NCBI RefSeq assembly: GCF_000757825.1
Contig: NZ_CP009451.1
Coordinates: 4,812,444-4,876,443, forward strand
Direction: 5' to 3'
Length of the DNA: 64,000 nucleotides
Origin: Cedecea neteri
GTDB lineage: Bacteria; Pseudomonadota; Gammaproteobacteria; Enterobacterales; Enterobacteriaceae
Numbering within the stretch: position 1 is the first letter of the stretch; each line of letters starts with the position of its first letter. The notes beneath the pieces were generated by a model that was not told the DNA's origin, did not search any database, and worked only from the letters and a program-made list of their open reading frames with translations. Positions 39,101-47,464 of this stretch are shown here, piece after piece. Both the position numbers and the translations under genes were made by a program.

Positions 39101-42100
39101 TTGCTGGCGGTCGGGGCCAATATCCTTACCAACCTGGGCCGCGTGCAGGGCAATGCAATTACGCTTAACGCTGCGGCGCTGAACAACCAGGGGCGCATTG
39201 AAGCTAATTCTGCTGTCAATGGCACGCTGCGCGGCAACCTGGATAACGGGCAAAACGCGGTTCTGCTCAGCCAGGGAACCCTGGATCTAAGTGCGCAGCA
39301 GCTAACCAATAACGGGACGATGCAGGGGAATGGCAACACCCGCATCGATCTGCGGGATCGCGGCAGTAACCAGGGGCAGTTGCTGAGCGGCGGCACGCTG
39401 ACGCTCAATGCGCCTGGTTTTACCAACGGCGGTTGGGTTCAGGGCTTTGCGCTTTGGCTTAACGCTGGCTCGCTGAACAATAGCGGAACGGTGCTGGCGC
39501 AACAGCAGGGTACGGTTGGCGGCAGCTATATCCTGAATAACGGGATGTTACAGGGCGCTAATTTAACCGTTAATCCCGGGCAACTGGATAATAACGGTAC
39601 TGTCTATGCCACGCAGAATTTGGGCATTACGGCCACGCAGGTGAACAGTGCTGCGGCCGCCCGATTGCTGAGTCAGGGCAACATGGGGATTAATGCCGGG
39701 AACACCAGCCTGCAGGGGCAGGTTGCGGCGCTGGGCAATCTTTCTCTTAACAGCCAGGGCAGCTATAACCAGCTGACAACGCTGGCGGCAGGCAACACTC
39801 TGGCGGTTAGTAGCCAGGGCGATATTAACGTGAATGGCCTGATGCAGGGTCAGGGCGTGCAGCTCTCCGCCGCAGGCACGTTAAACAATAATGGGCAGGT
39901 TCGTGCGGGCTATGGTGAAAGCCATCTTAGCGCCGCTCAGCTCAATCTGAACGGCTCAGGCAGCGTGCAGGCGGGCGGCACGCTGCGTCTGACCAGCCAG
40001 AACGGCATAAACAACTCGGGCTTTGTCGGCACCGCCGGTGATCTAATTGCCAGCGCGGGCGGCACGCTGCTCAACAGCGCATTGCTCTATGCGGGCAACA
40101 ACATGAGCCTGTTTGCCAACAGCATCCGCAACTCTCGTGGCGATATCCTCGCGGGCAGCAACCTCTGGATGCAGCGCGACGCGGCGGGCAATGCCAGCGC
40201 GGAAGTGGTGAATACCTCAGGAAGTATTGAGACCCAGAACGGCGATATTTCTATTCGCACCGGGCATTTATTGAATGAACGGGATGGTTTCACCTATTCC
40301 GAAAGCGTGCAGAATTATCCGGGTAGCGGTGAGTCTTATATAAATATTCGAGCTGGCGATATCGATCCACGTAAGCTGAAGTATAGCTACGGAGAAGTTT
40401 GTACTGGTGGCGGAGGAATAAATAACAATGAACACTGTCGTCCCTCTGTTGCTTTGGCACTTAAGTCCCAGGATCAAATTAAAAGACTGTTGAGTGAAAA
40501 AACTGTCACTGCTGTAGCTCAGGGAGGGGCAGGACGAATTTCTTCCGGGAGAGATGCTTATCTGGCAGTAAATCAGCTGGAAAATAATGCAAGTAACATT
40601 CTTGCCAGAAACAACATGCAGCTGAGCGGCGAGACATTAAATAATCTGTCTGCGGTATCTGGGAAAACCTCTGTTTATCAGGTCTATAACACACCCGTAA
40701 ATACATCGTGTGTTAAAAACCCGGACACCTGCATGTCAGGATGGTCCAGTATTCCTGAAAACGGCAGCGTTTACAGTGTGACCCGTCATTACTCTGGTGC
40801 ATCAGAAAAAACACTCTTTAAATACACGCTTCAGCCGGGGGTAATAACTGAAACATCCGGTGGCGATGTCACTTATCGCGCTGTGATTCAGGCTGGTGGC
40901 GCAGTCGTCGCTAACTTCAGCAACAATATCAGCAATACTTCTGTCTCAGCCAATACGCCGGGGTATACCCTAGGGAGAAGCGCTCCAGGGCTTAATTTAG
41001 CCGGTGGGCCAGGCGTAAACGGCGGTGCTCAGGCGGCCGATCTGAAAACGGGCACGAATAATAATGTGACCGCGCCGCCGGCAACGATTGATATACCCGG
41101 CAACGGTGAAAATCCTGGTGGTAACGGTGGATTAGCCGTTGTCGATAATCGTCCGAAGAGCAGCACTGACTATGGTCAGTCCGGCGGCAAGCTGGCGGAG
41201 ATAAACCAGCAGAATGGTTCAGGCATTGATTTGGCAGGCAATCCGGCGGGCCTGGCTAATGGTGGCATCACCAATATTAACGGTGAGACCGTAGAGCTGA
41301 CAAAACAGCAATCGGGCGAGCCAGCACGTAATAAGAATGGTGATATTGCTGCCGCGACGGCTCAGGTGATGGCGCTTTCCAGCGGGGGCAAAACGCCGCC
41401 GCCTCCGGGATACGATTATCGTCCGATCGAGCTGACGGATATTTCGGCAATTACCTCTCAGCTGACGGCCAACGGATCGCCGATTAAGCTCAGCGATTAT
41501 CCGCTTCCTTCCAGTAATAACGGCTATTTCGTGGTCAATAAAGATCCGAAAAGTCCTTACCTGATCGTCACGAACCCTAAGCTGGAGGGGCTTGGAAAGC
41601 TGGATAACAGCCTGTTCAACGATCTCTATAAGCTGGCAGGCATGGCGGCGCCAAATGCTCCGCAGGAAACGCGTGCCACTTATACCGATACCAACAGGTT
41701 CCTGGGGTCGGATTATTTCCTGGCGCGCCTCAATTTACGCCCGGAATACGATTACCGTTTCCTCGGGGATGCGGCTTTTGATACTCGTTATGTCAGCAAC
41801 CAGATCCTGAACCAGACCGGCAACCGTTACGTTAATGGCGTTGGTTCAGATCTGGAGCAGATGCAGTATCTGATTGACCATGCCGCTCAGGCACGCGACA
41901 AGCTGGGGCTAAAACTGGGCGTCAGTCTTTCAGCAGAGCAGGTCGCGGCGCTGGATTCCAGCATCCTGTGGTGGGAAAACGCGGTGATCGACGGGCAAAA
42001 TGTCCTGGTCCCAAAACTGTATATCTCGCCGAAGGACGTCGTGGTTAATAACGGCAGCATGATCGCCGGAAATCAGACGATCCTTAACGCAGGGAATATC

Positions 42101-45100
42101 ATCAATGACGGCAGCACGCTGCAGGGGAAAACGCTGCTTAGCGCCAGTAGCCAGAATGCCATCAGCAATATTAACGGCGGTGAGATTAATTCAGGCGGCA
42201 GCCTGCAGCTCAGCGCGATGGGGGATATCAATAATATTGGCTCCACCATTGCCGGGCAGAAGGTAAGCCTTGAGAGTGTTGGCGGCAACATCATTAACCA
42301 GACGCTGACGCACCAGTGGGATACGGGCGGTAAAGCGAGTGGGCGGAACAATCCGGTTCTGGCATTTTCGAATACGGAAGTGGGTCCACTCGCTTCCATC
42401 AAGGCTACTGACAGCCTGAGCCTCAGCGCTGGCAAAGATATCCTCAATACCGGCGCTAACCTCAGCGCAGGTGGCGATATGCTGCTTAAGGCGCTGGATA
42501 ATATTTCTCTTACGGGCAACCAGCTTGATGAGCGCAAGCAGGTCGGTAGTTATTTTGAACAAAACAGCGCCTACAAAGGAAGTTCAATCACTAGCGGCGG
42601 AACGCTTAGTCTGCAAGCCGGCCGCGATATTGCTGTTAAAGCTAGCAGTCTGTACGCAGAAGATAATGTGGGGCTGCAGGCCGGTCGGGACGTTAACCTG
42701 CAGTCTGCGGAATCAACGCACAGCGACAAATACACCGCGAAGAAAAAGGTCGAAATCAACGAATCCGTGCGTCAGCAAGGTTCTGAGATCGCCAGCGGCG
42801 GAAACACCACGATTATTGCCGGGCGCGATGTTAACACCCAGGCCGCGCAGGTCACCGCTCGCGGTGATATTGGCGTGGGTGCAGGGCGCGATATAAACCT
42901 CGAAACCGCCACCGACAGCGATTATCACTACGACGAAGAAACCAAAACCAAAAAAGGGTTCCTGAGCAAGAAAACCACCCACACCATCCATGAAACCAGT
43001 TCGACTCGCGAAGCCGGGACATTGCTGAGCGGCGATAACGTGACGCTGAAAGCGGGTAACGACCTGCTGGTGAAAGGCTCGTCCGTAGTGGGCGACGGCA
43101 ATGTGGCGCTTAACGCGGGTAATAACGTTGATATTGTGGCCGCGACGGACACGGATACCTCCTGGCACTTTAAGGAAACCAAAAAGAGCGGCCTGATGGG
43201 CACCGGTGGCATCGGCTTTACCATCGGCAGCAGCAAAACGGCCCATGATCTGCGTGAGCAAGGTACCACCCAAAGCCAGAGCATCAGCACCGTGGGCTCA
43301 ACCGGCGGCAACGTCAGCGTGAATGCCGGTGGAATGGCGCATATTGGCGGCGCTGACCTGGTCGCAGGCAAGGATCTGTCGATATCCGGCGATAGCGTAC
43401 TCATTGAGCCGGGGCACGATAAACGCACCCGCGATGAGAAGTTTGAGCAGAAGAGCACCGGGCTGACCGTGGCGCTTTCCGGGGCGGTGGGCGACGCGAT
43501 CAACAATGCGGTAGAAACTGCGCAAGCGACGAAAAATGAAAGCGACGGCAGGCTGGCTGCACTGAAGGCAACGAAAACGGCGCTGGCAGGTGGGCAGGCG
43601 TATCTTAACTCTCAGCAGGCTACCGCTTCAGCAGATCCAAACAATGGTGTAGGCGTCAGCATCTCGCTCACGACACAGAAATCCAAATCTGAACAGCATA
43701 TGGAGTCGGATAAGGTTAACGGCTCGAGCCTGACGGCAGGTAATAACCTTAATATTTCGGCTACTGGTAAAGGAAATAGCACTGAAAGCGGCAATATCCT
43801 GATTGGCGGCAGCCAGCTCAAAGCGGGGGGAGACACTTCTCTGGCGGCGAGCAATGATATTGTGTTGAGCGGGGCGGCCAATACGCAGCTAACGACCGGA
43901 AAAAACAGCAGCAGCGGCGGTGGCGTAGGCGTCAGCATCGGCGTGGGCAGCGGAAGCGGTGGCATCAGCGTATTTGCCAACGTTAACGCCGCTAATGGTA
44001 AAGAAAAGGGCAACGGCACCAACTGGACGGAAACTACGGTCGACAGCGGCGGCACGGTGTCCCTCACCAGCGGCCGCGATGCCATCCTGAACGGTGCCCA
44101 GGTCAATGGTAATAAGATCCGTGCCGATATTGGCCGCGATTTGTTGATCAGCAGTCAGCAGGACTCGAATAACTACGACAGCAAGCAAACCAGCGTGGCC
44201 GCTGGGGGCAGCTTCACCTTTGGCTCTATGAGCGGCTCGGGGTATATCAGCCTCAGCCAGGACAAGATGAAGAGCACCTATGACTCGGTGCAGGAACAAA
44301 GCGGTATTTTTGCCGGCAACGGCGGCTTTGACATTACCGTGGGCAACCATACTCAGCTGAACGGCGCGGTGATCGCCAGCCGGGCTGATGCAGATAAAAA
44401 CAGTCTCGATACCGGGACACTGGGCTTCGCTGATATCGGCAACCAAGCCGACTATAAAGTCAGTCACAGCGGCATCAGCCTGTCCGGCGGCAGCAACATG
44501 TCGGCAGGTTCAATGCTGGCCTCTAACGGCCTCGCAAACGTCGGCACGCTGCTGGCCGGGATGAACGGTAAAGGCCACGCCGAAGGCACCACGCAATCCG
44601 CCGTGGCGAATGGTAATATCACGATTCGCGACAAGACGAATCAGCAGCAGGACGTTGCCACGCTGAGCCGCGATACCGAACATGCCAACGGCAGCATCGG
44701 GCAGATCTTTAACAAAGAGGAAGAGCAAAAACGCCTGCAGACGGCGCAGCTGGTGAGTGAAATCGGCGGCCAGATGACCAGCGTGGTGTCGACGTATGGC
44801 GATATCCAGGCGCTGGACGCGGTGCGTGCGAAAGGCAGCGATTACGCCAAAATGAGTGCGGCAGCGCTGCGTGATACGGAGGCTTATCAAAAAGCCTTCG
44901 GTGATTACGGTATCGGCGGTAAATACCAGATGGTGGCGCAGTCGGTGAGCGGGATTCTGGCGGGCGCCGCCGGGGGCGATTTCAATAAAGCCCTCGCGGA
45001 TGGCCTGAACCCGGTGATGGCGCAGGCTATTAAGGGCGCGACTGAAGGCCACGAATCTGCCAACCTGATGGCGCACGCGGTCTGGGGCGCTCTGGCGGCG

Positions 45101-46249
45101 CAGCTTTCAGGCGGCAATGCGGCAGCAGGTGCGGCGGGAGCATTCAGCGGTGAGCTGGCGGCCAGGTATATCGCAAGGGAAATGTTCCCCGGTAAAGACC
45201 CGGGTAATTTAACCCAGGACCAAAAACAGCTGGTCAGTCTGCTCGGCACCATGGCGGCAGGGATCGCCGGCGGCGTGGTGGGGAATAGCACCGCAGCGGC
45301 GACCACGGGCGCTCAGGCCGGGAAGAATGCGGTTGAGAATAATGCGCTGAGCGCTCCGGATGAGAAGCAACGGCAGGATGCGAAATGGTCACTGCCGTAC
45401 ATCAAGGATGCAGGCGAAAAATCAAAAGCTGAAAAACTGGTTACTGAGCTCAATGCAAAAGATAAAGAGTTCGATACCGCACTCGATAAAGCCTGTAAAG
45501 AACTGTCTTCAGCAGCCTGTCAGGGTATGCGTCAGGAACTGGCCGCGATGGGCCAGAGCTATGACAAGCAGATGGACGGGCAGTATATCGGCACAATGGG
45601 TAGTGTGTACAAAGAGGGCGCGGATAAGATCGCCGGCCAGCAATGGCAGTACGCCACCGCAGATGCAAGAGCCCAACGTGATGCCGATGTTCAGCGTATA
45701 GAGCAGAACTGGAACGTTAGCCCGAAACTGGCATCAATAATCTATGATGCAATGACTTATATTCATGCTGGGGCAGCGGTCGGGGGTGCTGCTTATGGAA
45801 TGACGAAAGCTGGCAGTGTGTTAGATCACCCAAATATTTCAGGAAAAGTATTAGGCGAATACTCTGCGATAAAACCAGGCCCTCTACCTGACGTTAGAGC
45901 TGAGACATTTTCAGGCGGGCGCTATAAAGAGGTACTTTTATTTGAAGATACTTTACTTTATAGAGGGGGAACTATTGACACCCCCCTTGGTCAATTTTTT
46001 AGTTCTGATAAGCCAGCAGGTATTATTCAAACGCGTATCGATAAAGCTGTTTTACCTGTTTGGCCATCTGGTGATGCATCCCCAATTGAAACATCTTTTG
46101 GGTATAAAATACCTGCTGGTACAAAAGTGTATATAGGCGAAACAGGCTCTCAAAGCGGATTTTATATAGGTGGTACAGAGCAAATATATGTGCCAACGCC
46201 GTGGAAAATACCAGGGGTTGAAATGATATCTAAGGATTTATTGAAATGA
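33128..46249 (+). CDS. cdiA: Contact-dependent inhibition toxin CdiA (giant TpsA exoprotein)
   Basis: A 4373-residue two-partner secretion protein, unbroken. A signal region covers residues 1-32, then the TPS domain about 35-200 with NPNL near 98 and NPYGI near 139 beside a CxxC. Residues about 270-2350 are filamentous haemagglutinin repeats of the type N(S/T)G.L.A...L.L....L.N.G. Residues about 2378-2670 form a non-repetitive and more AT-rich block, matching the receptor-binding position in known CdiA. FHA-2-like repeats follow to about 3700, then the pre-toxin region, the VENN motif at 4069-4072, and a 301-residue variable C-terminal toxin region. It is translated four bases into the immunity gene (ATGA). 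H-NS silencing is plausible but not shown. Confidence 0.93.
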   Translation: MDKHPVGLAKRLLSYLVMCLIAGQPVFPAVAATINPVTPGAQMDQAGNGVPVLNIATPNQAGISHNQFQDYNVGKEGLILNNATGQLTQTQLGGFIQNNPNLKAGQEATGIINEVIGGNRSQLQGYTEVAGKAANVMVANPYGITCNGCGFINTPNATLTTGKPQFDAAGNLLALDVSKGSITVEGQGLDASKSDALSIIARATEVNAGIHAKDLKVTVGANRVSSGGAVTPIAGEGSAPVVAVDTGTLGGMYANRIHLVSSDKGVGVNLGNLNARQGDITLDANGKLVVNNSLASGNLTAQADSVVLSGEHKSGGAAQVNSRSDITLANGQLASDQNITLNGNGKLALNNGTLTAGNNIHLNAAAISSDAASEANSGGAIHASAATRMDNAGKLTAGGDVALSADQLANSGQLTANGALSVKAGNFNNSGNVQAQHNVQLELGTFNHSGQLLAGTGLTVSTGDAWIDGMLSSGGDQNVSSKNALNVGRNGQLLSNGKLALQADSFSNAATVNGRQDVLLSSRLFNGQQGSLLASGGHLQLFAQEMQSAGQITSLGGLTFEGDRLKTLAGGQVQSQGDMLLQARDSAFLAGTQAAKGDLTVSTGTFTHAGSTRGNNVSLRAKQLETSGSLQADGTMSLSADNIVQQAGGALLAQKNLQLSGNSFTNRGSLDSDALTLAITGHIANQGDGRITARHGLTSTSETFHNEGQLAASSLDLSVHNDLTNNGSVLAEKSLSVTAPVLNNTGQLGGSSLTLDTTSLDNSGLLQGGQILTLTAADLTNRSGGKVISGSGLELSIPQLTNAGLISVKQGLAIESLMLANSGNIESQAMTLNVGQQFDNLTGGVLLAEKTLHLSSANANNAGSLQGKNLTIDAGQWNNSGLVTANERLTASVSGELKNSPDGKIIVGKPDSQGAIVGGQFDLTAGRVTNKGWLQSGGGLILTVQELANAGVISAAQAAAIEGMTLGNQGRIEAQDLQLKLREKVNNFTGAVLVATRNLQLTTPELDNTGKLIADSAVVDAQNLTNTGLLQGNSTLTARGDIFNNAAGGEVLAGGTLALNARQMTNSGNVQADAATLNAGQLANGGKLLGLSILNLTATDSVSNTGKILGKDKLALSSGSLENQGTLAAADLSVESQRNVNNGLLQGEKSLRLNATSLNNLQQGKIISGSGLTLAIPELNNAGLISVEQGLVIDGANLTNSGNIEASDTNLTVDALANGGLIQGNQSLRYRGNKLTNTDTGQLLSDGDIAVSASRLETAGRVQGRNITLTGGAHGGENTGQILGRDALNILFDGAFNNGGRLISQNQLNLNAGLLENSGVIVAAKQIQLAGESFNNSGQVIGDNVTLHSVKGQNDGLLQGDSGLQLSVTQFGNGAAGKVLAGGGLDISGIQLSNDGVLQGQRLTLQGGDLTNAGSLSGKDALSIKTDKSVTNDGQLLSQGELQLSTGQLNNNGVLAAAKVGVQADTLNNTGTLQSNSALELHSAAATNSGTLLAKQALNLIGTSLNNSGTVQGNTLSIAAQNGLTNQATGKLLAADTFDFNGDALTNNGVVAADNARLAVNIFNNGGLIQGNNGLSLSGAEAKRPQAMFMRSFAVAQSPAVRVLNNLSGGRLLSGGKLDIAASDVNNTGSVQSHENLTFTADSLNNQGRLSAGNLTLNIARQLNNQNGGVVAANNLELNSRRIDNQGVLQGDNTLALNTPEFNNLAGGQLITGSSLSLTIPQMVNLGLISVKEALTLSGASLDNQGTLQGGSLTLNFTGSILNRNAAKLLAEKGLSAQTADLKNAGTLLGDTVEVNANTINNGGLLQGNSALKVGSDTSSALTLTNQKDGRVLTGGQLAINADQISNAGVIQGQQLGVKAASWNNSGSALGINGLTAQVDNQLTNGGQLLSQGVSRITAGTLNNTGALLGEGNLDLTLASGLANTGSMTANGAVTVTAPVMLNQGQIVAKNLSLSGSSLNNSGYISGVEGLGLSLGGNLDVQTGGKLLTNGLLAVGANILTNLGRVQGNAITLNAAALNNQGRIEANSAVNGTLRGNLDNGQNAVLLSQGTLDLSAQQLTNNGTMQGNGNTRIDLRDRGSNQGQLLSGGTLTLNAPGFTNGGWVQGFALWLNAGSLNNSGTVLAQQQGTVGGSYILNNGMLQGANLTVNPGQLDNNGTVYATQNLGITATQVNSAAAARLLSQGNMGINAGNTSLQGQVAALGNLSLNSQGSYNQLTTLAAGNTLAVSSQGDINVNGLMQGQGVQLSAAGTLNNNGQVRAGYGESHLSAAQLNLNGSGSVQAGGTLRLTSQNGINNSGFVGTAGDLIASAGGTLLNSALLYAGNNMSLFANSIRNSRGDILAGSNLWMQRDAAGNASAEVVNTSGSIETQNGDISIRTGHLLNERDGFTYSESVQNYPGSGESYINIRAGDIDPRKLKYSYGEVCTGGGGINNNEHCRPSVALALKSQDQIKRLLSEKTVTAVAQGGAGRISSGRDAYLAVNQLENNASNILARNNMQLSGETLNNLSAVSGKTSVYQVYNTPVNTSCVKNPDTCMSGWSSIPENGSVYSVTRHYSGASEKTLFKYTLQPGVITETSGGDVTYRAVIQAGGAVVANFSNNISNTSVSANTPGYTLGRSAPGLNLAGGPGVNGGAQAADLKTGTNNNVTAPPATIDIPGNGENPGGNGGLAVVDNRPKSSTDYGQSGGKLAEINQQNGSGIDLAGNPAGLANGGITNINGETVELTKQQSGEPARNKNGDIAAATAQVMALSSGGKTPPPPGYDYRPIELTDISAITSQLTANGSPIKLSDYPLPSSNNGYFVVNKDPKSPYLIVTNPKLEGLGKLDNSLFNDLYKLAGMAAPNAPQETRATYTDTNRFLGSDYFLARLNLRPEYDYRFLGDAAFDTRYVSNQILNQTGNRYVNGVGSDLEQMQYLIDHAAQARDKLGLKLGVSLSAEQVAALDSSILWWENAVIDGQNVLVPKLYISPKDVVVNNGSMIAGNQTILNAGNIINDGSTLQGKTLLSASSQNAISNINGGEINSGGSLQLSAMGDINNIGSTIAGQKVSLESVGGNIINQTLTHQWDTGGKASGRNNPVLAFSNTEVGPLASIKATDSLSLSAGKDILNTGANLSAGGDMLLKALDNISLTGNQLDERKQVGSYFEQNSAYKGSSITSGGTLSLQAGRDIAVKASSLYAEDNVGLQAGRDVNLQSAESTHSDKYTAKKKVEINESVRQQGSEIASGGNTTIIAGRDVNTQAAQVTARGDIGVGAGRDINLETATDSDYHYDEETKTKKGFLSKKTTHTIHETSSTREAGTLLSGDNVTLKAGNDLLVKGSSVVGDGNVALNAGNNVDIVAATDTDTSWHFKETKKSGLMGTGGIGFTIGSSKTAHDLREQGTTQSQSISTVGSTGGNVSVNAGGMAHIGGADLVAGKDLSISGDSVLIEPGHDKRTRDEKFEQKSTGLTVALSGAVGDAINNAVETAQATKNESDGRLAALKATKTALAGGQAYLNSQQATASADPNNGVGVSISLTTQKSKSEQHMESDKVNGSSLTAGNNLNISATGKGNSTESGNILIGGSQLKAGGDTSLAASNDIVLSGAANTQLTTGKNSSSGGGVGVSIGVGSGSGGISVFANVNAANGKEKGNGTNWTETTVDSGGTVSLTSGRDAILNGAQVNGNKIRADIGRDLLISSQQDSNNYDSKQTSVAAGGSFTFGSMSGSGYISLSQDKMKSTYDSVQEQSGIFAGNGGFDITVGNHTQLNGAVIASRADADKNSLDTGTLGFADIGNQADYKVSHSGISLSGGSNMSAGSMLASNGLANVGTLLAGMNGKGHAEGTTQSAVANGNITIRDKTNQQQDVATLSRDTEHANGSIGQIFNKEEEQKRLQTAQLVSEIGGQMTSVVSTYGDIQALDAVRAKGSDYAKMSAAALRDTEAYQKAFGDYGIGGKYQMVAQSVSGILAGAAGGDFNKALADGLNPVMAQAIKGATEGHESANLMAHAVWGALAAQLSGGNAAAGAAGAFSGELAARYIAREMFPGKDPGNLTQDQKQLVSLLGTMAAGIAGGVVGNSTAAATTGAQAGKNAVENNALSAPDEKQRQDAKWSLPYIKDAGEKSKAEKLVTELNAKDKEFDTALDKACKELSSAACQGMRQELAAMGQSYDKQMDGQYIGTMGSVYKEGADKIAGQQWQYATADARAQRDADVQRIEQNWNVSPKLASIIYDAMTYIHAGAAVGGAAYGMTKAGSVLDHPNISGKVLGEYSAIKPGPLPDVRAETFSGGRYKEVLLFEDTLLYRGGTIDTPLGQFFSSDKPAGIIQTRIDKAVLPVWPSGDASPIETSFGYKIPAGTKVYIGETGSQSGFYIGGTEQIYVPTPWKIPGVEMISKDLLK

Positions 46250-46521
46250 CAAACATTGATGAGATTGAGAGCATCCTTGATGAGATGTGTCGTATCTTAA
46301 AAGAGTGTAATCTTGAGCGATGGGCTAATATATTATTGGATATAAAAAAAATGGTTCGACATGACACTAAGGAAGCCAGATATTCAATAATGTCTTTGTA
46401 TGGTGGTATGGGCTCTTTAAATGATCTGGTTTTATTTAAGGATGGCGTCATGCTTGTCGAGGAAAATGATGTTTTCGACGAGCTAAGAAATAGGTTATAT
46501 CATCTTGGGAAGACATTGTAA
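46246..46521 (+). CDS. cdiI: Candidate CdiI immunity protein for the resident CdiA tip
   Basis: A 91-residue acidic protein without signal peptide or membrane helix, starting inside the cdiA stop (ATGA overlap), the standard position of cdiI. It contains the segment SLYGGMGSLNDLVL around residues 50-63, which I associate with a family of small uncharacterised proteins found beside toxin genes (DUF6966-like, from memory). Codon use is AT-rich like the cdiA tip and unlike the core genome. Function as inhibitor is inferred from position only. Confidence 0.8.
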   Translation: MTNIDEIESILDEMCRILKECNLERWANILLDIKKMVRHDTKEARYSIMSLYGGMGSLNDLVLFKDGVMLVEENDVFDELRNRLYHLGKTL

Positions 46522-46625
46522 GGTATAAAGAGTTCTCATCATCATGAGGAGGGGTTGCTTTTAATTCTCTCATTCGCTTTTAGAGATCTTCCGACATACT
46601 GAAAATTTCCCTTGTGGAGAGCGCT

Positions 46626-46715
46626 ATGCGTAAGAGCAGATTCACTGAACGTCAGATTATCGCCGTTCTGAAGTCCGTCGAAGTCGACCGGTTCGTCAAA
46701 AAGTCTGCCGCATAA
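46626..46715 (+). pseudogene. IS3-family orfA N-terminal remnant
   Basis: Thirty codons beginning MRKSRFTERQIIAVLKSVE, the typical start of the helix-turn-helix OrfA of IS3-family (IS407-like) elements, then unrelated codons and a stop. Only the first 18 or so codons resemble the family. The rest of the element is missing. Confidence 0.75.
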
Positions 46716-46780
46716 CTTTATTCCTTCACAACAGAATAAAACGGCGCTGCCGGGTGTTCCTGCTGTAAAAAACACTTGTT

Positions 46781-47055
46781 TTAGTTCCATGTACTTTTTG
46801 ATGGTTCCGGTTTTTCAGCCCTCAGCCGGTATTCCTCCGGCGTCAGGTTATTCAGGGATTCATGGGGACGCTCGCTGTTATATTATTTCAGCCAGCGCTT
46901 CGTGATTCCCACTGATTAATTCAATGAGCAGGACAGATAACAATCCAGAATTTGTGTCTGGTAAGTTCGATTGAAGCACGCAATAAATGCGTTCTATTTC
47001 GGCTTGCTCGGCTTGATAAATTCGAGCTGCACTCCATGTTTTTCGGTCCATTTTC
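46781..47055 (-). pseudogene. IS3-family orfB (DDE transposase) C-terminal remnant
   Basis: On the minus strand the frame reads WTEKHGVQLEFIKPSKPK, then FNRTYQTQILDCYL, then YNSERPHESLNNLTPEEYRL, and ends at TAA, which is the C-terminal third of an IS3-family transposase including the region of the catalytic glutamate. At least three in-frame stops and small lesions interrupt it. It is in opposite orientation to the orfA remnant at 46626, so the element has been rearranged, or two elements are represented. Confidence 0.85.
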
Positions 47056-47058
47056 TGG

Positions 47059-47190
47059 GGTGCTTATAAGATATTTCACAGGGATAAAAAAGCTGTAATG
47101 ATGCTCAAGTTTTATCGCGAGAGAAAAATAGACAAAAATCGAATAAATGAGATTATCCCAAATGATAGAATCATAATGGAAATTCAGTGA
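47059..47190 (+). pseudogene. Probable C-terminal tail of a displaced toxin
   Basis: An open frame of 43 codons (GAYKIFHRDKKAVMMLKFYR...) without its own start begins exactly where the transposase remnant ends and stops ten bases before the next small gene. Position directly ahead of an immunity-like gene suggests it is the last piece of a CdiA toxin tip cut by the IS element. The family is not recognised. Confidence 0.45.
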
Positions 47191-47200
47191 TCCCCCAAGC

Positions 47201-47398
47201 ATGGCTGTTGTTGTTAATAAAGAAATAATTTATGCGGGAGAGTGGATCGCTTATGTATCGCATGATAACGATGATGGCGCATGGCAGTTCCATACTAATC
47301 AACCTGAAGTTGTGTTTGAAAAAAATGCTATTTTAGTCAGTCTGAAAAATATTGTTGATCTTGATCCAACAATTACTCTCCTGGCCGATCTCTTGTAA
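47201..47398 (+). CDS. Orphan immunity-like protein, possibly truncated
   Basis: A 65-residue protein with GEWIAYVSHDNDDGAWQFH near residues 13-31 and a segment ILVSLKNIVDLDPTITLLADL at the end. I associate this pattern with small proteins, often near polymorphic toxins, that continue with a Trp-rich tail (DUF2185-like, from memory); here the tail is missing. No ribosome site is clear. It may be a relict immunity gene for the toxin tail just upstream. Confidence 0.5.
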   Translation: MAVVVNKEIIYAGEWIAYVSHDNDDGAWQFHTNQPEVVFEKNAILVSLKNIVDLDPTITLLADLL

Positions 47399-47464
47399 GC
47401 ACTCGTGGGGAAACTCACATACCACTACCAGCAGATACAATGCCGCCAAAAAGGTAAGCTAGAA

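Noticed and set aside
33900..39900. Regular internal repeats in cdiA as a possible CRISPR or satellite
   Set aside because: The periodicity is in the protein (about 20-residue haemagglutinin repeats), the frame is open throughout, and there are no identical repeats with unique spacers.
33284..45306. Many long minus-strand open frames opposite cdiA
   Set aside because: They are low-complexity mirrors of the haemagglutinin repeats, with skewed composition (Pro, Leu, Ser or Arg rich), no ribosome sites and no family similarity.
46542..46790. An 82-codon minus-strand frame after cdiI
   Set aside because: It runs antisense through the IS orfA remnant and has no recognisable features.
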